Source of the DNA: Ruminococcaceae bacterium UBA1734
Lineage (GTDB): Bacteria; Bacillota; Clostridia; Oscillospirales; Acutalibacteraceae
Length of the DNA stretch: 64,000 nucleotides
Reading direction: 5' to 3'
Assembly (NCBI GenBank): GCA_002315765.1
Contig: DCIE01000076.1
Span: 1 to 64,000 of the forward strand
Shown: positions 52,480 to 59,812 of the stretch, piece by piece
Position numbering within the stretch: position 1 is the first letter of the stretch
Layout of the letters: the number at the start of each line of letters is the position of its first letter
Notes under the pieces: model-generated
Told to the model about the DNA's origin: nothing
What the model saw: only the letters and a program-made list of their open reading frames with translations
Databases searched by the model: none
Position numbers and translations under genes: made by a program

Positions 52480-53879
52480 TGAAATATTTACTTGGTGCCG
52501 ATATCGGTACAACATCTTTAAAGTGTTGTGTCTTTGATGAAAACGGTAATCTTTTTAAAAGTACAACCAAGGATTATACCCTTAAGGTTTCGGGTGATTT
52601 GGTTGAATTTCCGGCGAACGACTATTTTGAACTTTTCAGAGAGGCTTTTGTTGAGGTTTCAAAGGATATTGAAATTTCGGGTATTGCCATTGATACACAA
52701 TGCGAAACCATTATTTTTGCCGATGAAAACGGTAATCCTTTATGTGATGCCATTGTTTGGCTTGATAACAGAGCTTCCCAAGAAGCCCAAATGATAAAAG
52801 AACATTTCGGAAACGAAAGGGTTTACGAAGTTACGGGACAACCTGAAATTACCGCAACTTGGCCTGCGGCAAAAATCCTTTGGATAAAGCAAAACAAACC
52901 CGACATTTTAAATAAAACAAAAAAGATATTTTTGTTAGAAGATTATTTGCTTTATAGATTAACCGGAAATTTTGTTACCGAAAAAACTTTGCAGTCCTCG
53001 ACGATATATTTTGACATTAAAAACGACTGTTGGTGGGACGAAATGCTTTCGTTTATCGGAATAAGTTCCGAAGTTTTGCCTGAAATTCATGACAGTGGCG
53101 TTAAGGTAGGAGAGTATAAAGGAATACCTGTTGTTACTTCGGCAATGGACCAGGTTGCAGGTGCAATCGGTGCCGGAGTTGTGGATGACAGTGCTGTCAG
53201 TGAAATGACAGGTACAACAATGGTTGTATTTTCAACAACCGACAAATTTCCTGAATACAATCCAAACAGTATAATTCCCTGCCATAAAAATTATGACGGG
53301 AATTACTGCCTGTTATGTTGGACACCGACTGCCGGAATTGCCCTTAAATGGTTTAAAAATAATTTGTGCGAGAATTTTGATTTTAAGGAACTTGACAATT
53401 TGGCAAAAGAGGTTAATCCCGGTTGTGATGGACTTGTGTTTTTGCCTTACCTTTGCGGTTCTACAATGCCTAAATACAATCCTGACGCAAAGGGTGCCTT
53501 TATGGGACTTACAATGGAGCATACACGGGGACATTTTGTAAGAAGTATTCTCGAGTCGGTTGCCGATATGCTTAAAGCAAACCTTGATTATTTAGGTATT
53601 AATTCAAAAGAAATTCGTTCAATGGGCGGTGGTGCTTCAAGTCCGCTTTGGTGTCAAATTAAGGCTGATATGACGGGCAAGAATATTGCAATCCTTGAGA
53701 ATAACGAAACAGCTTGTCTCGGCTCTGCCATACTTGCCGGTGTGGGAATCGGGCTTTATAACGATGTTAAAGAAATAGCAGGTAAAAATATTAAAATTAA
53801 AAAGACTTATGTACCAAGCGGTATAGATTATACCGCACAATATAAAAACTTTTGTGATGCGGAGGAAAAAATAGTATGA
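52479..53879 (+). CDS. FGGY-family carbohydrate kinase
   Basis: The 466-residue kinase has the two-lobed FGGY architecture: the N-terminal phosphate loop GADIGTTSLKCCVFD (about 4-18), IVWLDNRAS (about 88), the substrate-lobe TATWPAAKILW (about 125), GTTMVVFS (about 245), and the C-terminal ATP signature GGGASSPLWCQIKADMTG (about 385). It is closest in general form to xylulokinase-like members. It should phosphorylate the ketose made by the isomerase encoded next. Specificity is not readable. A TAATG overlap with the TIM gene and an ATGA overlap with the isomerase gene show tight coupling. Confidence 0.92.
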   Translation: MKYLLGADIGTTSLKCCVFDENGNLFKSTTKDYTLKVSGDLVEFPANDYFELFREAFVEVSKDIEISGIAIDTQCETIIFADENGNPLCDAIVWLDNRASQEAQMIKEHFGNERVYEVTGQPEITATWPAAKILWIKQNKPDILNKTKKIFLLEDYLLYRLTGNFVTEKTLQSSTIYFDIKNDCWWDEMLSFIGISSEVLPEIHDSGVKVGEYKGIPVVTSAMDQVAGAIGAGVVDDSAVSEMTGTTMVVFSTTDKFPEYNPNSIIPCHKNYDGNYCLLCWTPTAGIALKWFKNNLCENFDFKELDNLAKEVNPGCDGLVFLPYLCGSTMPKYNPDAKGAFMGLTMEHTRGHFVRSILESVADMLKANLDYLGINSKEIRSMGGGASSPLWCQIKADMTGKNIAILENNETACLGSAILAGVGIGLYNDVKEIAGKNIKIKKTYVPSGIDYTAQYKNFCDAEEKIV

Positions 53880-55222
53880 GTAAAACAGCTTTTGTAGGTT
53901 TCGGTGAAGTTAATACACCTATTGATATTATTATTAATAAGTGCAAAGCCGCCGAAGAAGGTCTTAAAAAAGAAGGTCTTGATTTAATTTCTGTTTATCC
54001 CATAACCGATGATTATGAGGAAAAAGATATTAAAAAGGCTTACGATGCTTTAGAAGGTAAGGATTTTGACAGCCTTGTTCTTTGTATTGCAGGTTGGATT
54101 CCCACCCATGCAGTTGTAAAGATTGCGGAAAAATATCGCCATTTGCCCATAGTTTTATGGGGACTTTGCGGCTGGATTGAGGAAGGTAGAATTGTTACTA
54201 CCGCCGACCAGGCAGGTACTTCAGCACTTCGTAAAACATTTGCCGATTTAGGTTATAAATTCAAGTATGTTTACGAAATTATCGGTAAACCTTCTAATAC
54301 TAAAAAAGTTGCTGATTTTTGCGTTGCCGCGTCAGCTGCTAAGGAGCTTAGATTTGCCCGTGTTGGTATGGCAGGATACAGAGATATGAATCTTTACGGA
54401 ACTTTATATGACGGCAGTTCTTTAAAGAGAGAAATCGGTCCTGAAATTGAAACATTTGAAATGCTTGAAATTAAGCAAAGATATGATGAAATTACCGCCG
54501 AGGCTAAGGCTGAGGTAATCGACAAGGTTATGTCTAAGTGGAATTTCCTTAAACCTGCAAAGCGTGAGGGAATGGAAATGGCTGCCGGATATTATTTGGC
54601 AATCAAATCTCTAATTGATGAGAGAGGATACAAGGCAATTTCCCTTAAAGATGTGGACGGTATGAAGAAACTTATCGGTTTCCCACCTGCACCTATCTTT
54701 ATGCTTCTTGCCGACTGCGAGGGTGTTTCCACAATTCCCGAAAACGACTGTTTGGGAAATGTTACACAGTTAATTATTAAGTCATTGACAGGTCAATGCG
54801 GTGCATATCTTGAGTTCTATGAGTTCTTTGAGGATAGCGTATTAGCAGGTGTTCCGGACTATATCCCTGCCGAGGTTACTATGGGTGATACAACAGTTAT
54901 GCCTGCCGCATTCGGTGAACTTTCCGAGGGCATTTTAAATGTATCAAAGGTAAAAACCGGTACTATTACTATGTGTCGTCTTTTCTGTAATGACGGAAAA
55001 TACTTTATGCATATGGTTGTAGGTGATGGCAAGACTCCGCCGAAGTGGGAAGAAGCCGGTTGGACACAACCTGCTCCCCAATTACCGGGACTTCAGGTGT
55101 TCTTAGACGATGTTGAAAAGTTTGCTCAAAATGTAATGTGTCAACATTATATTATTTCTTACGGTGATAACCGTGATAGAATTAAAGACCTTTGCAATAT
55201 ACTTAATATTGAAATAATTTAG
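53876..55222 (+). CDS. L-fucose/L-arabinose isomerase family protein
   Basis: The 448-residue protein has the FucI/AraA two-part fold. The N-terminal Rossmann-like region includes LVLCIAGWIPTH (about 62). The C-terminal domain has LLADCEGV (metal-binding Glu, about 282), IPENDCLGNVTQLIIKSLTG (about 292; compare the END..NG....LTG signature of L-fucose isomerase) and a late histidine in YFMHMVVGDG. It is shorter than FucI (about 590) and AraA (about 500). It probably interconverts an aldose and a ketose ahead of the FGGY kinase. The natural sugar is unknown. Confidence 0.8.
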   Translation: MSKTAFVGFGEVNTPIDIIINKCKAAEEGLKKEGLDLISVYPITDDYEEKDIKKAYDALEGKDFDSLVLCIAGWIPTHAVVKIAEKYRHLPIVLWGLCGWIEEGRIVTTADQAGTSALRKTFADLGYKFKYVYEIIGKPSNTKKVADFCVAASAAKELRFARVGMAGYRDMNLYGTLYDGSSLKREIGPEIETFEMLEIKQRYDEITAEAKAEVIDKVMSKWNFLKPAKREGMEMAAGYYLAIKSLIDERGYKAISLKDVDGMKKLIGFPPAPIFMLLADCEGVSTIPENDCLGNVTQLIIKSLTGQCGAYLEFYEFFEDSVLAGVPDYIPAEVTMGDTTVMPAAFGELSEGILNVSKVKTGTITMCRLFCNDGKYFMHMVVGDGKTPPKWEEAGWTQPAPQLPGLQVFLDDVEKFAQNVMCQHYIISYGDNRDRIKDLCNILNIEII

Positions 55223-55234
55223 GGAGATAATAAT

Positions 55235-55912
55235 ATGATTTACATTCTTGATACTGCTGATTTAGAGGCAATTAAAATCGCTAATGAGTTTTACCCGATT
55301 GAAGGTGTAACAACTAATCCTTCAATTATTGCAAGAGAAAAATGTGATTTTAAGCAAAGATTACTTGACATTAGAAATATTATCGGCAAAGATAAAATGC
55401 TTTGTGTTCAGACAACATCAAAGGTTGCCGAAGATATTGTTAAAGAGGCAATAGCACTCCGAGACCTTGTGGGCGGAGAATTCTATATTAAAGTTCCAAT
55501 CGGAGAAGCAGGTCTTAAGGCTTGTATGATGCTTAAAAAAGAAAACATAGGCGTTTTAATGACTGCTATTTTTACACCGCAACAGGCTCTTTTAGCCGCA
55601 AAAGCCGGTGCCAAGCTTGTTGCTCCGTATGTTAACCGTCTTGATATGGTTAATGCTGACGGCGTAGGTGTTGTTGCCGATATAGTTGCAACATTTGAAA
55701 ACTACGGTGTTGATTGTAAGTGTTTGGCTGCTTCATTTAAAAATGTTCAGCAGGTAAACGATGTTGCTCTTGCAGGTTGCCATTATTCTACAATTTCTCT
55801 TGACATTTTAAAGGCACTTGCAAAGCATCCTTTAACCGATGTTGCCGTTGATGGATTTGATAAGGATTGGAATAATGTTTACGGAGATAAAACAATTCTT
55901 GATTTAATATAA
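55235..55912 (+). CDS. fsa: Fructose-6-phosphate aldolase-like transaldolase
   Basis: The 225-residue TIM barrel belongs to the short transaldolase/FSA group. GVTTNPSIIA is at about 28, the Schiff-base lysine is in FYIKVPI (about 88), then LMTAIFTPQQ (about 110), APYVNRLD (about 135) and AASFKNVQQ (about 167). A glutamine in CVQTTSK occupies the position that favours aldolase over transaldolase activity in E. coli FSA. It would cleave a ketose phosphate to a dihydroxyacetone-type unit and an aldose phosphate, feeding the isomerase genes in the same operon. It follows the isomerase gene by 12 bases with a GGGAG binding site. Confidence 0.88.
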   Translation: MIYILDTADLEAIKIANEFYPIEGVTTNPSIIAREKCDFKQRLLDIRNIIGKDKMLCVQTTSKVAEDIVKEAIALRDLVGGEFYIKVPIGEAGLKACMMLKKENIGVLMTAIFTPQQALLAAKAGAKLVAPYVNRLDMVNADGVGVVADIVATFENYGVDCKCLAASFKNVQQVNDVALAGCHYSTISLDILKALAKHPLTDVAVDGFDKDWNNVYGDKTILDLI

Positions 55913-55953
55913 AATAAACCGGTTTCTAACGATTTATTTGCAAGGTGAATACA

Positions 55954-57105
55954 ATGGATGTATATAAGCTATTAGAAACGGTCGAGTCTTTAAAAGATAA
56001 ATATGTTTCCTTTTTAAAAGAAGTTGTGGAAATTGAAGACCCAACTGATTACAAAGAGGGTGTTGATAAAGTTGGCGAATATTTTATCAACAAAGCAAAA
56101 GAATTGGGTTTTAAGACCGAAGTTTTCAGACAAGATGTTTCGGGAAATGTTGTAGTAATTACAATGAATTCAAGTCTTGGTACTGCTCCTTTTTGTTTGT
56201 CGGCACATATGGATACCGTTCATAAAATCGGATATTTCGGAAATCCCTGTGTAACTTTTGAGGGAGATAAAATGATAGGCCCCGGAGTTTGTGATGATAA
56301 ATCAGGTTGTGTGGCAGGTTTTTGGGCTATGGAAGCTTTAAAAATAATGGGCTACGATAAAAGACCGGTAATGCTTCTTTTGCAATCCGATGAAGAAACA
56401 TCCTCAAAGCAAAGCAACAAGGCTACAATCAATTATATTTGCGAAAGAGCAAAGGATGCTGTCGGATTTCTTAATCTGGAGCCTTGCTACACCGGAAACG
56501 GTGTAACCTTAAAGCGTAAGGGAATTTGCAAACTGAAATTCACCGTTAAAGGTATTGCCGAGCACGGTGCAACCTGTATGGACGGAGCCAACGCATTAGC
56601 CGAGGCAGCATATAAAATTATTGAGCTTGAAAAATATAAAGACCGTGATAATATCACTATGAGTTGTGATGTAATTACTGCCGGTAAAGCTGTTAATACC
56701 GTTCCGGACCAATGTGTTTTTTATGTTGATACAAGATTTAAAAATGAGGAGCAATATGCAACCATAAAATCTGTGGCAAAGGAAATTTCCGAAAAGGTTC
56801 ATATAAAAGGTACTTCTTGTGTAGTAGAAGAACTGTCCTATCGTCCCTCGATGCCTTTATCTCAAAAAAATGTTGATTTTTTCAATTGGATAAACCGTCT
56901 TTTTAATTCGCTTAATATGGAAGAATTGGTTGAGAATAATAGCTTGGGTGGCTCGGATGCGGCGTATGTTACACAGCGGGATATACCGGTCATTGATTCT
57001 ATCGGACCTATTGGCGACCATGCTCACAAAAGGGAAGAATATGTTGATTTAAGTAAATTTTCTGTATCACCAAAAAGGATTGCCGCCATAATTGCAAACA
57101 TTTAA
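55954..57105 (+). CDS. M20 family metallopeptidase (CPG2/ArgE-like), first of pair
   Basis: The 383-residue enzyme has the di-zinc M20 core: SAHMDTV (about 85), GPGVCDDKSG (about 112), the catalytic QSDEETSS (about 150) and a late histidine in IGDHAHKREEY, with the inserted dimerisation domain (about 195-300). M20 enzymes cleave peptides, N-acyl amino acids or carbamoyl/amide bonds in the cytoplasm. Its place behind seven sugar genes suggests removal of an amino acid or acyl group from a conjugate. AAGGTG supports the ATG; an in-frame GTG nine bases earlier is within that site. Confidence 0.88.
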   Translation: MDVYKLLETVESLKDKYVSFLKEVVEIEDPTDYKEGVDKVGEYFINKAKELGFKTEVFRQDVSGNVVVITMNSSLGTAPFCLSAHMDTVHKIGYFGNPCVTFEGDKMIGPGVCDDKSGCVAGFWAMEALKIMGYDKRPVMLLLQSDEETSSKQSNKATINYICERAKDAVGFLNLEPCYTGNGVTLKRKGICKLKFTVKGIAEHGATCMDGANALAEAAYKIIELEKYKDRDNITMSCDVITAGKAVNTVPDQCVFYVDTRFKNEEQYATIKSVAKEISEKVHIKGTSCVVEELSYRPSMPLSQKNVDFFNWINRLFNSLNMEELVENNSLGGSDAAYVTQRDIPVIDSIGPIGDHAHKREEYVDLSKFSVSPKRIAAIIANI

Positions 57106-57114
57106 GGAGTAAAT

Positions 57115-58245
57115 ATGTTTTCGGTTTTTATTGATGAAAATTATGATAATATGCTTAATACATTAAAAAAACTTTGCTCTATTCCGGCACCATCCGGTAT
57201 GGAGCAAAATCGAGCCGAGTATATTAAAGAAATACTATTATCCTTTGGTGCCGATAATGTAATAATTGATGAAGCCTATAATGCAATTTTTTCGTTAAAC
57301 TGCGAGAACAGTAATGAAATTTCGGTGATTGCCGCACATACGGATACGGTTTTTTCCGACCTTGACGAACTTTGCGTTATCGAAAAGGACGGAAAATTCT
57401 ATTGTCCCGGTGTAGGCGACGACACCGCAAGTGTTGTTGTGTTATTATATACTGTCAAGTATTTTCTTAAACATAATATTAAGCCTAAAAACGGCGTTAT
57501 GTTTGTTTTTAATTCCTGCGAAGAGGGACTTGGAAATTTAAAGGGTACAAAGCAGTTGTTTAAAACTTACGGTGATAGAATCAAAGAATTCATTTCACTT
57601 GATAACAGCGATTTAAACGGCTGTTATAATGAATGTGTCGGTTCTCACAGATACAAACTTACGGTAAACACACAGGGCGGACACTCCTTTGAAAGATTTG
57701 GCAACACCAATGCTATTTATGAGCTTTCAAAAGTAATAAACAAGATTTATGAGATTGAGGTTCCTAAAAGAGAGGGCAGTGTTACAACATATAATGTGGG
57801 AATAATCAGCGGTGGAACATCAGTAAACACCATTCCGCAAAAAGCCGAGATGCTTTGTGAATACCGTTCTAATAATTCCGAATGTCTCGAAATAATGAAG
57901 AATAGATTTAAAGTAATTTTTGATGGAATTAAATCGGAAGGTGTTACGGCTGATATTGAACTTATCGGTGATAGACCTTGCGGAACATCTGAAATGAAGG
58001 ATAAATCAAAATACTTATGCGAAATTCTTGAAAAGATTGTCGCAAGAGTTGTTGATAAAGATGTTCGTTATGAAATCGGTTCAACCGATAGTAATGTTCC
58101 GATTTCTCTCGGAGTACCTGCAATAACTTTCGGAGTTTTTGAAGGTGCGTGTTGCCACACCCTTGATGAATATATTGTTCCCGAAAGCCTGAAAAAAGGC
58201 CTTGAAATATCTCTTGAGTTTTGTAAAACTCTGTTAGGAGAATAG
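57115..58245 (+). CDS. M20 family metallopeptidase, second of pair
   Basis: The 376-residue protein is a diverged M20 paralogue: IAAHTDTVFSD (about 78), PGVGDDTASVV (about 100), NSCEEGLGN (about 134) and a late CCHTLDEYIVP (about 343), with the dimerisation domain (about 180-290; GGHSFERFGNTNA). It has a tripeptidase/aminoacylase-like look and begins nine bases after the first M20 gene. Two different M20 enzymes in series suggest sequential trimming or two related substrates. No signal peptide is present, so both act inside the cell and an importer elsewhere is implied. Confidence 0.86.
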   Translation: MFSVFIDENYDNMLNTLKKLCSIPAPSGMEQNRAEYIKEILLSFGADNVIIDEAYNAIFSLNCENSNEISVIAAHTDTVFSDLDELCVIEKDGKFYCPGVGDDTASVVVLLYTVKYFLKHNIKPKNGVMFVFNSCEEGLGNLKGTKQLFKTYGDRIKEFISLDNSDLNGCYNECVGSHRYKLTVNTQGGHSFERFGNTNAIYELSKVINKIYEIEVPKREGSVTTYNVGIISGGTSVNTIPQKAEMLCEYRSNNSECLEIMKNRFKVIFDGIKSEGVTADIELIGDRPCGTSEMKDKSKYLCEILEKIVARVVDKDVRYEIGSTDSNVPISLGVPAITFGVFEGACCHTLDEYIVPESLKKGLEISLEFCKTLLGE

Positions 58246-58248
58246 AAT

Positions 58249-59535
58249 ATGAAATATACCTTTGCAGGAGACTGTATGGTTCAAGCCCCTTTTGTCAATG
58301 ATTATGACGGAGCTGATAAAGTAAGAGATTTTATAAAACAAGGCGATTTTAGGTTTTTTAATCTTGAAACAACTTTGAATGAAATGGGCAGTTGTCCCGG
58401 TTCGCAGTTTAGCGGTGGCTCATATCTCAGGGCTGATAAAAAATGTCTTGAATCCACACTGGCTTTTGACTTTAATATTACTTCTTTTAATAATAATCAC
58501 GCTTTTGACTTTACTGTTGACGGTTTTACTTCCACATTAAAAATTCTTAATGATTATAGTATTCCTTATTCAGGTACCGGATATGATTTAAAAGAAGCTT
58601 CAAATCCAACGGTATTTTCTTATAATAATGAAAAAAGTGCATTGATTTCGGTTTGTTCAACCTTTGATAATTCAATGATTGCAGGTGAAAAATCACCTTG
58701 TTTTAAAGGTAGACCGGGAATAAACGGTTTACATATAAAGAAAAAACTCATTGTTACAAAAGAACAAATGAATTTAATGAAAGAAGTTGCAAAACAAACC
58801 GGAATAAATGCCTCTGATGACCTTGATAGAAAAGACGGATATTTATTACCGTTAAAGGATAACGAGTTTTCCTTTGGCAGTATTATGATGGAAGAGGGAG
58901 AAAATCCCGAGTGTGTTTTGACTCCGGATAAGACGGATTTGGAAAGGATTAAAACATCTATTTTAAAGGCAAAACAAACCTGCCGAGAAGTTGTTGTTTC
59001 TTACCATACCCACGAGCAAATTGACCCTGATATCAGTATTATCCCAAAGTTTCAAGAAGATTTTTGCAGATTTTGTATTGACTGCGGTGCTGATATAGTA
59101 GTATGCCACGGACCCCATCTTCTTCGTGGAATTGAAATATACAATGACAGACCGATATTTTATTCCATCGGAAATTTCATAATGCAATTAAACAGTATTC
59201 CCGAGGCTCCTGCCGATTTTTACAATAAGTATAGTGTAAATCCGGGTGAAGGAATAAAAAGGTTGCTTGATGTAAGGTCAAACGGCGGTAAAAGGGGACT
59301 TATGTATAATCCTGTAATGTTCGAGGCAATCCTACCGTTTGTTAATATTTCTAAGGGAAAGCTTGTTGAGGTAAAATTACTTCCTGTTGAATTGGGATAT
59401 AATTCAACCGATAATACAAGAGGTCTTCCGAGAATTGCCGAGAATTGCGATTTTATGGATAGATTGCAGGAACTTTCAAAAAAATATGGTACGACCATTA
59501 AAAAAGTAAATAATGAATATTTCGTCAGTCTTTAA
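58249..59535 (+). CDS. CapA-family metallophosphatase-fold protein
   Basis: The 428-residue protein has the CapA/PgsA-type calcineurin-like fold: FAGDCMVQ (about 4), FNLETTL (about 38), NNHAFDF (about 83), SYHTHEQ (about 250) and VCHGPHLLRGIEIYNDRPIFYSIGN (about 285). CapA proteins take part in poly-gamma-glutamate synthesis or breakdown. This one has no membrane anchor or signal peptide, unlike capsule CapA, so it is probably a cytoplasmic hydrolase working with the two M20 enzymes. It starts three bases after the second M20 gene, with AGGAGAAT upstream, and its stop lies inside the operon terminator. Confidence 0.82.
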   Translation: MKYTFAGDCMVQAPFVNDYDGADKVRDFIKQGDFRFFNLETTLNEMGSCPGSQFSGGSYLRADKKCLESTLAFDFNITSFNNNHAFDFTVDGFTSTLKILNDYSIPYSGTGYDLKEASNPTVFSYNNEKSALISVCSTFDNSMIAGEKSPCFKGRPGINGLHIKKKLIVTKEQMNLMKEVAKQTGINASDDLDRKDGYLLPLKDNEFSFGSIMMEEGENPECVLTPDKTDLERIKTSILKAKQTCREVVVSYHTHEQIDPDISIIPKFQEDFCRFCIDCGADIVVCHGPHLLRGIEIYNDRPIFYSIGNFIMQLNSIPEAPADFYNKYSVNPGEGIKRLLDVRSNGGKRGLMYNPVMFEAILPFVNISKGKLVEVKLLPVELGYNSTDNTRGLPRIAENCDFMDRLQELSKKYGTTIKKVNNEYFVSL

Positions 59536-59562
59536 TCAAAATATGGTTAAAGACTATTTTTT
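59527..59562 (+). terminator. Terminator of the sugar operon
   Basis: AGTCTTTAA (59527-59535, containing the capA-like stop codon) pairs perfectly with TTAAAGACT (59547-59555), followed by ATTTTTT. Confidence 0.82.
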
Positions 59563-59621
59563 GCCGACATTGATAAAAAATAAACAAAAAAATATGGAAA
59601 ATATTACTTTTTAAAAAAATA

Positions 59622-59650
59622 TTGACAAAATTATAACAAAGTTGTATACT
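59622..59650 (+). promoter_or_regulatory. Promoter of the membrane pyrophosphatase gene
   Basis: Perfect TTGACA (59622-59627) and TATACT (59645-59650) spaced by 17 bases. Transcription would start near 59657, giving a leader of about 155 bases that contains leader RNA copy B in full. Confidence 0.82.
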
Positions 59651-59674
59651 TTATTAAAATTTCGGATAGAAAAC

Positions 59675-59812
59675 TATAGTGTGAAAAATCACACTATAAA
59701 TAAAGACGCCTGTTTCTTACCTTTACAAGGAACCGAAACAGATTAGGATAAAAAATCACCGTTTTGATGATTATTTATCGTATTTGTGTCTTAATAAGGA
59801 ATGGTGATTAGT
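59675..59812 (+). promoter_or_regulatory. Structured leader RNA, copy B (riboswitch-like, unclassified)
   Basis: The upstream hairpin is TATAGTGTGA/TCACACTATA (59675-59684 with 59689-59698). AAGACGC (59703-59709) can pair with GTGTCTT (59786-59792). Between them lies a hairpin with CTGTTTC/GAAACAG (59710-59716 with 59735-59741), inner CCTT/AAGG and a TTA/AACC internal loop. The terminal helix, AATCACC with GGTGATT (59754-59760 with 59803-59809), extends inward by G-T pairs over the AAGGA binding site and crosses the AAGACGC/GTGTCTT pairing. Together with copies A and C this defines a repeated RNA switch. The gene starts four bases after the helix. Confidence 0.72.
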
